From assembly GCF_008275125.1 (NCBI RefSeq), contig NZ_CP043473.1:1488001-1552000 (forward strand): a stretch of 64,000 nucleotides of DNA, read 5' to 3'. Both the position numbers and the translations under genes were made by a program. The stretch comes from Chromobacterium paludis. GTDB taxonomy: Bacteria > Pseudomonadota > Gammaproteobacteria > Burkholderiales > Chromobacteriaceae. The first letter of the stretch is position 1. Every line of letters begins with the position of its first letter. The notes beneath the pieces were generated by a model. It was not told where the DNA came from. It saw nothing but the letters and a program-made list of their open reading frames with translations, and made no database searches. Of the stretch, positions 43,740 to 52,087 are shown one piece after another.

Positions 43740-44336
43740 TCATGCAATCGGCTTTGGCAGGGCTGCCGCCACCCTGGCGCGCAGCTCCGGCAACAGCTCT
43801 TGCTCGAACCAAGGGTTCTTGCGCAGCCATGAGGCATTGCGCGGACTTGGATGCGGCAAGGGAATCGCGCCGGGCAGATACGCCCGCCAAGCGGCCACCG
43901 TCAGGGTCAGATTCTTTTGCCGCTGCGCCAGGTGATAGGCTTGCGCATGCTCGCCCACCGCCAGCACCAGGCGCACTTCGCTCAATAGGGGCAGCAGTCG
44001 CGCATGCCACAAGGCCCGGCATTCCGCCCTGGGCGGCAAGTCGCCGTTGCGGCCGCTGCCCGGATAGCAAAAACCCATGGGCACGATGGCAAAACAGGCC
44101 GGATCATAAAACGTTGCTGCATCCGCCCCCAGCCAATCGCGCAAACGGTCGCCGCTGGCGTCGCGCCATGGCACGCCGCTTTCATGGGCCTGTCGTCCCG
44201 GCGCCTGGCCCGCCAACAGAATGCGCGCCTCCGAAGCGACACGCAGCATCGGCCTAGGCTCCTTAGGCAGGCACATGGCGCAGGCCCGACAGGAAGCAAT
44301 CTCCGCCAACAAACCGTTCAACGCGTTCGCGCCCAT
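43740..44336 (-). CDS. Uracil-DNA-glycosylase-superfamily protein
   Basis: A 198-residue protein. It begins with a cysteine cluster (SCRACAMC) and carries the superfamily motifs GQAPGRQAHESGVPW and, late, PLPHPSPRNASW. These fit the family-4/5-like and related uracil-glycosylase-fold proteins, some of which carry a 4Fe-4S cluster. Whether it removes uracil is not shown; the first motif lacks the usual GExPG form. It starts 15 bases after the DAHP-synthase-like gene with a strong AGGAGG site, as the last gene of a four-gene run. Confidence 0.82.
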   Translation of the reverse strand: MGANALNGLLAEIASCRACAMCLPKEPRPMLRVASEARILLAGQAPGRQAHESGVPWRDASGDRLRDWLGADAATFYDPACFAIVPMGFCYPGSGRNGDLPPRAECRALWHARLLPLLSEVRLVLAVGEHAQAYHLAQRQKNLTLTVAAWRAYLPGAIPLPHPSPRNASWLRKNPWFEQELLPELRARVAAALPKPIA

Positions 44337-44351
44337 CGCCTTGGCCTCCTG

Positions 44352-45284
44352 TCAGGCAACGCTGCCCAGCAATGCCCTGGGGTCCAACCCGTCGTCCCCG
44401 TCCATCTCCAACAGCAATCCACTCGCCCCCACCGCCCAGGCCGCGGCTGACAGCGCCGGCGCCAACGCGACACCGCCAGCGGCGACGGGCGACACGATAA
44501 GCGGCAGATGCGTCTCGCGGCGCACCCAGGCCAGTTCGCCCACATCCAGGCCCGCCGCCTCGCCCTCCCGACCGCAATCGCACAGCACAATGCGGTGGTT
44601 GCCGCCGGCGGCCACTTGCTCCGCCGCCAAGAGCCATTCATCCGGCATGTATCGATTATTCCTTTGCAAGATGACAGGCTTGTTGATGCGCCCCACCTCG
44701 CGCAGCAGCTCGACTTGGCGCAGGCATCTCGGCGGCAGCAGCAAAGCGGCGAACTCCTGCTCCAGGCATACGTCCAGCATCCGGGGATCGCTCAGTTCCG
44801 CCACGGCGGCCAAGCCGTGTTCGGCCGCCGCATCGCTCAACGCCTCCATTTCCGCGACGCCGAAGGCCCGGTAGCGATAAGGGTGCTCATGCGCCGATCC
44901 GCCCGCAAACAGCAGCCCGCCTCCCGCCGCCTTGACGCGCAGGGCGACGGCTGCCAGGGCATCGCGGCTGGCGTGGCGGACGCAGCCGCCCAGCCAGGCC
45001 GCGCCGCCCGCACCAAACGTAACCGCGCCAATGCGCACCGCGCTGTCCTGCTGCTGGGATTCGCGCGAGACGATGCGGTAATCGCTCACCACCCGCAACG
45101 CGCGCTCCACGCCCGGCAGGCATTCAAACCATGCCGGCTCCAAGCCTCGCTCTTCTCCCACGGCGCCGATCACGGTCCGTTCGCTGCCGCGCGAAACATG
45201 GGCAGACAAACCTTGCGCCTCGATGCGGGCCACCACGGCGTCGATCTCGGCCGGACCGGCCACTGCGCTCATGACAATGATCAT
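44352..45284 (-). CDS. DAHP-synthase-like protein with degenerate active site
   Basis: A 310-residue protein from the ATG at 45284 (AAGGGAG before it). Residues 1-75 match the ferredoxin-like regulatory domain of Thermotoga/Bacillus-type DAHP synthases (MIIVMSAVAGPAEIDAVV; LSAHVSRGSERTVIGAVG). The barrel aligns throughout, yet active-site residues are gone: the AGPC cysteine region reads GAGGAAW (91-97), KPRTSP reads SAHEHPY (130-136), the LLKRG lysine is Gln207, CERG reads CDCG (235-238), DPSHSGG reads SPVAAGG (265-271) and EVHP reads EMDG (293-296). It is also shorter at the C-terminus. It is unlikely to make DAHP and looks like a pseudoenzyme. It overlaps the membrane-protein gene by four bases. 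Confidence 0.8.
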   Translation of the reverse strand: MIIVMSAVAGPAEIDAVVARIEAQGLSAHVSRGSERTVIGAVGEERGLEPAWFECLPGVERALRVVSDYRIVSRESQQQDSAVRIGAVTFGAGGAAWLGGCVRHASRDALAAVALRVKAAGGGLLFAGGSAHEHPYRYRAFGVAEMEALSDAAAEHGLAAVAELSDPRMLDVCLEQEFAALLLPPRCLRQVELLREVGRINKPVILQRNNRYMPDEWLLAAEQVAAGGNHRIVLCDCGREGEAAGLDVGELAWVRRETHLPLIVSPVAAGGVALAPALSAAAWAVGASGLLLEMDGDDGLDPRALLGSVA

Positions 45285-45886
45285 TGTGTTCTCCCTTGAT
45301 CCCGCCCGCCGCGGCCGCCTGCCTCGCCCCGCCAGCGCCGGGCAATGCGGCGCACCAGTCGGGACCAGGCGGAAGGCTGCGCCCATTGCCGGCGTATCCG
45401 TAAAATGAGGCGGCTGGACCAGCGCCAAGGCAAGGATGCGTGCAGCCGGTCGAAGACCCAGGCGCGGCAGCGGTGAAAGCGCTGATACCATCTGACGAAC
45501 CACGGCACCCGCATCAGCGCCGGACGCGTCAGCATGAACAAGCGTGCCACCACGGCGGTGCCGACCAGTTTGGCCAGCAGAATCACCAGCAGGCCCAGCA
45601 GCGCATGTCCCTGCTCGATCAGAAACAACGCTGCCAGCTTGACAGGCAGCAGGCCCAGCGCGGGCAACAGAAACAGCGCCAGCGCCACCCGGGGCGAGCA
45701 TGCCGCTATGCGTTGCTCCAGCCAAGCCAACGGCGGCCAGCGCCCCAGCCAGGCCATCGCGCCGGCCAGCTCGTCCCAGGCGCACTCCTCGAAAACGATG
45801 ATGGCCGCCAGCAACAACACCCAGGGCCAGGCCAAGGCGCGGCGGCACTTCAAAAACCAACTGCCTTTGGGCGAAACGGAGCGCAT
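45281..45886 (-). CDS. Conserved membrane protein of unknown function
   Basis: A 201-residue protein with hydrophobic segments near 18-35, 68-90 and 92-118, and a strongly basic C-terminal tail (about 120-200: WYQRFHRCRAWVFDRL, then SRLVRRIARRWRG). I do not recognise a functional family. It begins four bases after the LOG gene and overlaps the DAHP-synthase-like gene by four bases (ATGA), so it lies mid-operon. The basic tail is probably cytoplasmic. Confidence 0.8.
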   Translation of the reverse strand: MRSVSPKGSWFLKCRRALAWPWVLLLAAIIVFEECAWDELAGAMAWLGRWPPLAWLEQRIAACSPRVALALFLLPALGLLPVKLAALFLIEQGHALLGLLVILLAKLVGTAVVARLFMLTRPALMRVPWFVRWYQRFHRCRAWVFDRLHASLPWRWSSRLILRIRRQWAQPSAWSRLVRRIARRWRGEAGGRGGRDQGRTQ

Positions 45887-45890
45887 CGGC

Positions 45891-46472
45891 TCAGGTCTTG
45901 CTCAGGTCCAGCCATTTAGGCACCGGGCGCGGCTGGTAGCGGCGCATCCAGTCCAGCAAGGCCGGCAGGGAGTCGTCGCGCTGGAACAGCTGCAAGTTGC
46001 CGGACGGCACGAAGCCTTCCGTGACCGCATGGTCCACCATGGACTGCAAGGGCTGGAAAAAACCGCGCACATCCAATAAGCCCACCGGCTTGCTGTGCAC
46101 GGACAGCTGTGCCCAGGTCAGTATCTCGAACAGTTCGTCGAAGGTGCCGAAGCCGCCGGGCAAGGCGATGAAGCCATCGGACAGTTCAGCCATCAGCGCC
46201 TTGCGCTGATGCATGGTTTCCGTGACGTGCAGCTCGCTCAGGCCCAGATGCGCCACTTCTTTCGCCTTGAGAAACTCCGGGATGACCCCCACCACGCGGC
46301 CGCCCGCGGCCAGGGCGGCATCGGCCGCCACGCCCATCAGGCCGACATTGCCGGCCCCGTAAACCAGGGTGATGCCCTGCTCGGCCAGGGTATGCCCCAG
46401 CAAGCGGGCCGCCGCCTCGTATTCTGGCTTCGCGCCCTTGTTGGATCCGCAAAACAGGCAAATCGCTTTCAT
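45891..46472 (-). CDS. LOG-family protein (TIGR00730 Rossmann fold)
   Basis: A 193-residue protein of the lysine-decarboxylase-like LOG family, whose characterised members release cytokinin bases or AMP from nucleoside 5'-monophosphates. The signature is complete: LPGGFGTFDELFEIL (phosphoribohydrolase motif PGGxGTxxE) plus CLFCGSNKG and YGAGNVGLMGVAADA. The bacterial substrate here is unknown. It is the first gene of a tight run with the membrane, DAHP-synthase-like and glycosylase-like genes. Confidence 0.92.
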   Translation of the reverse strand: MKAICLFCGSNKGAKPEYEAAARLLGHTLAEQGITLVYGAGNVGLMGVAADAALAAGGRVVGVIPEFLKAKEVAHLGLSELHVTETMHQRKALMAELSDGFIALPGGFGTFDELFEILTWAQLSVHSKPVGLLDVRGFFQPLQSMVDHAVTEGFVPSGNLQLFQRDDSLPALLDWMRRYQPRPVPKWLDLSKT

Positions 46473-46504
46473 TTTGATTTTCTTTCTCGGTTACCCAAAC
46501 AACG

Positions 46505-46524
46505 AGGGCCGGCAAACCGGCCCT
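46505..46524 (-). terminator. GC hairpin between pheA and the LOG gene
   Basis: AGGGCCGG/CCGGCCCT with a four-base loop, 18 bases after the pheA stop, followed on the minus strand by TCGTTGTTTGG. It is a weak terminator at best. Confidence 0.5.
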
Positions 46525-46541
46525 GGATGCTACGCGCCCCC

Positions 46542-47612
46542 CTACAGCACCGCCGCGGGGTAAGAGCCCAGAATCTTGACGTAAGAAGTCCGCTCCTGCA
46601 GGCCTTTCAGCGCCGCCTGCACGTTTTCGCTCTGCCGATGCCCTTCCAGGTCGATGAAGAACACGTAATCCCACAGGCCGGCGCGCGACGGACGCGACTC
46701 GAATTTGCTCATGGACACGCCGTTGGCGGCGATCGGCTCCAGCAGGTAATGCACCGCGCCAGGACGATTGGGCGCGGATACCACGATGGAGGTCTTGTCC
46801 TGGCTGGTGGGCCCCACGTCTTGCAGCCCCAGGACCAGGAAACGGGTGGTGTTGTTGGGCTCGTCTTCCACGTTTTCCGCCAGTTTCAGCAAGCCATAGC
46901 GCTCCGCCGCCGCCTGGCCGGCAATGGCCGCCGCGCCGGCGTCTTCCGCCGCCATGCGCGCGGCCTCCGCATTGCTGGAAACCGAAACCCGCTCCACATT
47001 GGCCGGCAGGTTCTTGTTCAGCCACTCATGGCATTGCGCCAGCGCTTGGGCGTGGGCGTAGACGCGGCGAATGCCGTCCATGTCCTCCTCGGCCCGCAGC
47101 AAATGGTGATGGATGCGCAGCACGACTTCGCCGCAGATTTTCAACGGCGAGCTGACCATCAGGTCCAACGTGCGGCCCACCGCGCCCTCCGTCGAGTTTT
47201 CCACCGGCGCCACCACATAATCGAGCGCGCGCGACTCCACCTGGCGGAAGGCTTCGTCTATCGAACTACAGGCCACGGCATGCGCCGCATGGCCAAAGTG
47301 CTTGACCGCGGCCAATTGGCTGAAAGTGCCCTCCGGGCCAAGGTAGGCGATGGACAAGGGTTTTTCCAGCGCCAGGCACTCGGACATCACCTCGCGGAAC
47401 AAGCGGGCGATCGACTCGCCCGGCAGCGGGCCGGGGTTCAGGTCTTTCAAGCGGCGCAGCACTTGGGCTTCGCGCTCCGGGCGATAGATGACGCCGCCGC
47501 CCTTGATTTCGCCGATTTCGCGGGCATGGGTGGCGCGCTGGTTGAGCAGCTGGAGAATTTCGACGTCGATGGCGTCAATGGCGTCGCGGTGTTGCTTGAG
47601 CAGGTGTTCCAT
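46542..47612 (-). CDS. pheA: Chorismate mutase / prephenate dehydratase
   Basis: A 356-residue bifunctional enzyme taking chorismate to phenylpyruvate for phenylalanine synthesis. The mutase helix bundle is at about 1-85 (HRDAIDAIDVEILQLLNQRA), the dehydratase at about 92-270 (IAYLGPEGTFSQLAA; ENSTEGAV with the catalytic Thr region), and the ACT regulatory domain at about 275-350 (VSMSKFESRPSR), the site of phenylalanine inhibition. I start at 47612 (MEHLLKQHRDAID); longer frame upstream is not family-like. Confidence 0.95.
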   Translation of the reverse strand: MEHLLKQHRDAIDAIDVEILQLLNQRATHAREIGEIKGGGVIYRPEREAQVLRRLKDLNPGPLPGESIARLFREVMSECLALEKPLSIAYLGPEGTFSQLAAVKHFGHAAHAVACSSIDEAFRQVESRALDYVVAPVENSTEGAVGRTLDLMVSSPLKICGEVVLRIHHHLLRAEEDMDGIRRVYAHAQALAQCHEWLNKNLPANVERVSVSSNAEAARMAAEDAGAAAIAGQAAAERYGLLKLAENVEDEPNNTTRFLVLGLQDVGPTSQDKTSIVVSAPNRPGAVHYLLEPIAANGVSMSKFESRPSRAGLWDYVFFIDLEGHRQSENVQAALKGLQERTSYVKILGSYPAAVL

Positions 47613-47700
47613 CGTCACAGGCAGGGGTCTTTCATGCGGGCTTATGGAGGTTGACCATAGTTTCCGCGAGAACCCTATCCATCGCAAGCCTTGGCGCGAT

Positions 47701-48504
47701 TCATCCGGCCCGGTCCCGACACAGCCTGTCCACCAAGGCCAGGACATGCTCCGCCGTCTCTATCGGCCGCTCCAGCGGGAACAAGTGCCCGCCGGGGTGC
47801 GTCTCGGCATGAATGCCGAACTTGCGCTGCATGTAGGCGATATCGGACGGTCTCAGCACATCGGACGCCTCTCCGGCGATGAATCCAGCCGGCACCTGCA
47901 TGCGGCCCTTGTGGCAGGGGAAGTCATGGGGCAGCGTCGCGTAGATGTCGTGCTCCACCTGCGGGCGGAATTTCAAGCGCCGTCCGCCCTCGCCATCGCT
48001 TTCAGTGCCGTGCTCGGCGTAATCGGCCAGGCAATCCGGGTCGAAACGGGCGAACATCGGCTTGCGCGCGAAATAGTCATGCACCATTTCCACGCTGGCC
48101 CAGTTGTCCCTGCGCTTCAGCGTGTTGCCGCCCGGCGTCACTTTCTGGATGAAGCCCAGCCGTTTGGCCAGCCAGATGCCGAAAGAACGGCGCGGGCCCA
48201 TCAGCGGCGAGTCCAGGATGACCACGGCGCGGAACAGGTCTGGTCGTTTGCGCGAGGCGTAGAACATCAGAAAACCGCCCAGCGAGTGGCCGACGCCGAC
48301 CACCGGCCCGGCATAGCGCCGCTCGATGTAATGGATGCTCTCGTCCACCAAGCGTGGCCAGCAGTCCGTCACCGGATAGGCGGCGTCATGGCCTATGGTG
48401 TCCAGGTAGCCAACCTCATGCCGCTGCGCCAGCCGCTCCAGCATCTTGCGGTAGACCGATGCGGGAAAGCTGTTGGCGTGGGCGAAATGTATGGTTTCTC
48501 GCAT
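47701..48504 (-). CDS. Alpha/beta hydrolase
   Basis: A 267-residue serine hydrolase. The nucleophile elbow is GVGHSLGGF near residue 74, with HANSFPASVYRKM at the N-terminus and the catalytic His in ETHPGGHLFPLERP. No signal peptide is present. The substrate is unknown. It sits 88 bases from pheA on the same strand and diverges from dsbD. Confidence 0.88.
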   Translation of the reverse strand: MRETIHFAHANSFPASVYRKMLERLAQRHEVGYLDTIGHDAAYPVTDCWPRLVDESIHYIERRYAGPVVGVGHSLGGFLMFYASRKRPDLFRAVVILDSPLMGPRRSFGIWLAKRLGFIQKVTPGGNTLKRRDNWASVEMVHDYFARKPMFARFDPDCLADYAEHGTESDGEGGRRLKFRPQVEHDIYATLPHDFPCHKGRMQVPAGFIAGEASDVLRPSDIAYMQRKFGIHAETHPGGHLFPLERPIETAEHVLALVDRLCRDRAG

Positions 48505-48605
48505 AACCCCTCGATATAGACATTCTTATTTTTCATGAGCCAGCGGCTGTCGGCTGAGCGTCGGCGCCGATATACTGGCGTCTTCGCCTGGCCTGCGTTT
48601 GCCGG

Positions 48606-50504
48606 ATGATTCAGTTTGATGCATATTGCATCACGCAGAGACAAAACGGAACCGTCCCGCGGCTGTCGCGTCTCATTCTCCACCGTCAACCCCATAAGAG
48701 TCTGCAAGTGCAAGCATACCTCAACTCCATTCACCGCCTGGCATGGCAATGGCTGATGGCGTTCGTCGCCTGCCTCAGCATTGCGCTGCCTGCCCATGCG
48801 GTCAACCAAGACGACCTGCTTCCGCCCGAGAAGGCCTTCGCCGCCGAGGTCAGCCGCAGCGGCGATCAGCTGCAACTGACGCTGGATGTGGCGCCCGGCT
48901 ACTACCTGTACCGCGACCGCATCGCCATCAGCACCACGCCGGCGGACCTGACCGGCAAGCCCGCGCTGCCGCAAGCGCAGGAAAAGGACGATCCCTACTT
49001 CGGCAAGCAATTCATCTACCACGGCAAGCAGCGCATCGTCATCCCGCTGGCCGCCGCCGCGCCGACTGACTTCCAGCTCAATGTGCGCGTGCAAGGCTGC
49101 GCCGAGGCCGGAGTCTGCTATCCGCCCTATACCCACAAGCTGAAAGTCGGCGCCGTCAGCGGCCAGGCCGGCGGCAAAGCGGATGCATGGCTGGGAGGCG
49201 CCGATACGTCGGGAAAATCGCCGGCCGGTAACAGCGAGTTGGCGGCCAAGGGTTGGCTGACCACACTGGGCACTTTCTTGCTGGCGGGCTTGGGCATGGC
49301 GTTCACCGCCTGCATGTACCCGCTGCTGCCCATCGTTTCATCGCTGATTGCCGGCCAGGGCGCAACCCTCACCCGCGGCCGCGGATTCCTGCTGTCCCTG
49401 CTGTATGTGCAAGGCTTGGCGCTGACCTACACCGCCGTAGGCGTGGTGGCCGGCCTCACCGGCTCGCTGCTGACCGTCTGGCTGCAGCAGCCGGCGGTAG
49501 TGCTCACCGCCAGCGCGATGATGGTGGTGTTCGCGCTGTCCATGTTCGACCTGTTCACCATCCAATTGCCCAGCGCGCTGCAGTCCCGGCTGGCCGAAAC
49601 CTCCAACAAGCTGTCCGGAGGCAAGGCCGTCACCGTCTTCCTGATGGGCGCGCTGTCCGCCTTGATCGTCGGCCCCTGCGTGGCGCCGCCGCTGGCGCTG
49701 GCGCTGGGCTATATCGGCAGCACCGGAGACGCCGTCCTGGGCGGCGCGGCGCTGTACGCCATGGCCCTGGGCCTGGGCCTGCCGCTGATCGCCATCGGCA
49801 CCTTCGGCGGCCATGTGTTGCCGCGCGCCGGCAACTGGATGAAGGTCGTCAAGTCCGGCTTCGGCGTGCTCATGCTGGGCCTGGCCATCTGGATGGCGAC
49901 GCCCTTCCTGCCCGCCGCGCTGGTGATGTTGCTGTGGGCCGCGCTGCTGATCGGCTCCGCCGTCTTCCTGGGCGCCTTCGACAGCCTGGCTGCGGGCTCC
50001 AAGGCCAGCGCGCGCCTGGGCAAGGCGCTGGGACTGCTGCTGTTTCTGCTGGGCGGAGCGCAATTGGTGGGCCTGCTGTCCGGCGCCGACAATCCGCGCT
50101 ACCCGCTGAAGCTGATCGCCGCCAGCGGCGCGGCCGGCGCGGCGCAGCCCTCCTTCCAGCCGGTGGATTCCATCAACGAGCTGGACGCCAAACTGGCCGA
50201 GGCCAAGGCATCAGGCAAGCCTTTGCTGCTGGACTTCTATGCCGACTGGTGCATCGCCTGCAAGGAAATGGAGGCCGAGGTCTTTCCGCAAGCCGAGGTC
50301 GCCGCCAAGATGGGGCAATTCACCCTGTTGCGGGCCGATGTCACCGCCAATAGCGCCGCGCATCAGACGCTGCTGAAGCGCTTCGGCCTGTTCGGCCCGC
50401 CCGGCATCATCCTGTTCGGCGCGGACGGCAAGGAGGCGCAACGCATCGTCGGCTATACGCCCGCGGCGGCGTTTGCCAGCCAGCTGGGGCAAGTGGCACA
50501 CTAG
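48606..50504 (+). CDS. dsbD: Thiol:disulfide interchange protein DsbD
   Basis: A membrane reductase that passes electrons from cytoplasmic thioredoxin to periplasmic disulfide isomerases and cytochrome c maturation. The periplasmic alpha domain includes GCAEAGVCYPP, then eight membrane helices (first cysteine in FTACMYPLLP, second in LIVGPCVAPP), then a periplasmic thioredoxin-like domain with ADWCIACKEME. The start is uncertain: 48606 (632 residues), a GTG at 48708, or the ATG at 48756 that places the signal peptide (ending PAHA) right at the N-terminus. None has a clear ribosome-binding site. Confidence 0.94.
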   Translation: MIQFDAYCITQRQNGTVPRLSRLILHRQPHKSLQVQAYLNSIHRLAWQWLMAFVACLSIALPAHAVNQDDLLPPEKAFAAEVSRSGDQLQLTLDVAPGYYLYRDRIAISTTPADLTGKPALPQAQEKDDPYFGKQFIYHGKQRIVIPLAAAAPTDFQLNVRVQGCAEAGVCYPPYTHKLKVGAVSGQAGGKADAWLGGADTSGKSPAGNSELAAKGWLTTLGTFLLAGLGMAFTACMYPLLPIVSSLIAGQGATLTRGRGFLLSLLYVQGLALTYTAVGVVAGLTGSLLTVWLQQPAVVLTASAMMVVFALSMFDLFTIQLPSALQSRLAETSNKLSGGKAVTVFLMGALSALIVGPCVAPPLALALGYIGSTGDAVLGGAALYAMALGLGLPLIAIGTFGGHVLPRAGNWMKVVKSGFGVLMLGLAIWMATPFLPAALVMLLWAALLIGSAVFLGAFDSLAAGSKASARLGKALGLLLFLLGGAQLVGLLSGADNPRYPLKLIAASGAAGAAQPSFQPVDSINELDAKLAEAKASGKPLLLDFYADWCIACKEMEAEVFPQAEVAAKMGQFTLLRADVTANSAAHQTLLKRFGLFGPPGIILFGADGKEAQRIVGYTPAAAFASQLGQVAH

Positions 50505-50562
50505 CGCACGTTTCAGGCCGGCATGACGCCGGCCTGCCCAGTTTCCACTCGCGGACACCATC

Positions 50563-51654
50563 ATGCTGCCCATTTCCGGCCGATCCAGCCTCAGCATTCT
50601 CAACATCTTCCAGGTTGCCATCCTGGCCATGCTGGTGCTGGCCTGCATCAAAATTCTGCAACCGTTTCTCGGCGCCTTGACCTGGGCCGCCATCATCGCC
50701 ATCTCCGCCTGGCCGCTGTACAGCCGGCTCAAGATCCGCCTGCGCGGACGGCATAAGCTGGCGGCGCTGCTGATCGTCATCGGCCTGTCGGCCGCGCTGG
50801 CCATCCCCATCGGCCTGATGGCGCTGACCCTGGCCGACACGCTGCCCCACCTGGCCAACCTGACGCACGACCTCAGCAACTTCCGCCTGCCCGACCCGCC
50901 CGCCTGGCTCACCAGCCTCCCGGTGGCGGGCGAAAGCCTGCGCGGCCTGTGGCTGAGCACGCAGGCCGACCTGCCTGGCTTTTTCGACAAAATTCGGCCA
51001 GCCGTGCAAAAAGTGGTGCTGTTTCTGCTGTCCGGCGGCGCCAATCTGGGCCTGAGCCTGCTGGAAATCGTGCTGGCCATCGTGGTGGCCGGCCTCTTGC
51101 TGATCAACGGCGACAAGTTGTGGGAGCTGGTGGAGCGCATCGTGCTGAAGCTGGGCGGAGAAACCGCCGGCGACCTGCCGGAAGTGATCGCCCGCACCAT
51201 ACGCAGCGTCACCACCGGCGTGGTGGGCACGGCGCTGGCGCAGACCGTGCTGTGCGTGATCGGACTTTTGATCGCCGGCGTGCCCGGTTCCTTGGTGCTG
51301 GGCTTTTTATGCTTCGTGATCGCGGTGGCGCAGCTGCCCACCCTGATCGTCTGGCTGCCGGCCGCTGCTTGGGTGTTTTACAGCGGCCATACCGGCCTGG
51401 CCATCTTCCTGACGGTGTGGGGCTTTCTGCTGATCAACACCATAGACAATGTGTTGAAGCCGCTGCTGATCAGCCAGGGCGCGCAAATGCCGCTGTCGGT
51501 GATCTTCCTGGGCGTGATCGGAGGCCTGATCGCCTGGGGCGTGATCGGCCTGTTCATCGGCCCCACGCTGCTGGCGGTGGGCCTGACCCTGCTGCGCCAC
51601 TGGCTGGAACGCGACGAGATCGAAGAAATCGCCTGCGAAGGCGAGCAAGGCTGA
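50563..51654 (+). CDS. AI-2E/YdiK-family transporter
   Basis: A 363-residue membrane protein of the AI-2E (formerly UPF0118) family, with about eight helices arranged as pairs near 18-55, 65-90, then 150-165 and four in 205-340. Typical pieces are KILQPFLGALTWAAIIAISA and IFLGVIGGLIAWGVIGLFIG. Members export autoinducer-2 or act as sodium/proton exchangers; the substrate is not given by sequence. It follows dsbD by 58 bases. A nested inverted repeat lies right after its stop. Confidence 0.88.
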   Translation: MLPISGRSSLSILNIFQVAILAMLVLACIKILQPFLGALTWAAIIAISAWPLYSRLKIRLRGRHKLAALLIVIGLSAALAIPIGLMALTLADTLPHLANLTHDLSNFRLPDPPAWLTSLPVAGESLRGLWLSTQADLPGFFDKIRPAVQKVVLFLLSGGANLGLSLLEIVLAIVVAGLLLINGDKLWELVERIVLKLGGETAGDLPEVIARTIRSVTTGVVGTALAQTVLCVIGLLIAGVPGSLVLGFLCFVIAVAQLPTLIVWLPAAAWVFYSGHTGLAIFLTVWGFLLINTIDNVLKPLLISQGAQMPLSVIFLGVIGGLIAWGVIGLFIGPTLLAVGLTLLRHWLERDEIEEIACEGEQG

Positions 51655-51659
51655 CCGTA

Positions 51660-51742
51660 GGGCGGAAGCCCCAAGGGGGCGTTCCGCCCCACCTCTCGAA
51701 AGCCCCCGCGGCGGAACGCCCGGCATAGTCGGGCTTCCGCCC
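51660..51742. repeat. Nested inverted repeat, 83 bases
   Basis: The outer arms GGGCGGAAGCCC (51660-51671) and GGGCTTCCGCCC (51731-51742) pair perfectly, and the inner arms GGGCGTTCCGCC (51677-51688) and GGCGGAACGCCC (51710-51721) also pair perfectly. The two arm pairs resemble one another. It fills the gap between two convergent genes. It could act as a two-way transcript end or be a REP-like repeated element; no T-run is present. Confidence 0.7.
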
Positions 51743-51748
51743 ATCGCC

Positions 51749-52087
51749 TCAATAGTCCGGGCAGGACACCGTCCAGCTCCGCCCTTCCTCCACCAGCAGA
51801 TGGCAGGCCAGCCGCCACGGCGCGGCCTCGTGCCACTCGTCGCTCGCGGCCTGCGCCTCGTCTATCGCGCCCGCGCGCAGCAGCACATTGCGCTCCTTGC
51901 GGCCAGGACGCTGCGGCATGGCCATGCCGGCCACACGCACCTTGCAAGTGCCGCAGGTGCCCTGGCCGCAACGCCAGTGCAAAGGCACGTCGGCCAGGCG
52001 GGCCACATCCAACAGGTTGTCGCCCGGCGACGCTTCGCAGGCTTGCAGCAACTGGCCATCCTCTTTGACGAAACGAACGCTCGTCAC
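51749..52087 (-). CDS. Plant-type 2Fe-2S ferredoxin
   Basis: A 112-residue ferredoxin. The cluster cysteines follow the C-x4-C-x2-C pattern in WRCGQGTCGTCKVRV, with the fourth in LACHLLVEEG. It starts with GTG at 52087 that overlaps the moeA stop (GTGA), so its translation probably depends on moeA. It should carry electrons in the cytoplasm; the reductase and acceptor are unknown. A large inverted repeat follows the gene. Confidence 0.88.
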   Translation of the reverse strand: MTSVRFVKEDGQLLQACEASPGDNLLDVARLADVPLHWRCGQGTCGTCKVRVAGMAMPQRPGRKERNVLLRAGAIDEAQAASDEWHEAAPWRLACHLLVEEGRSWTVSCPDY

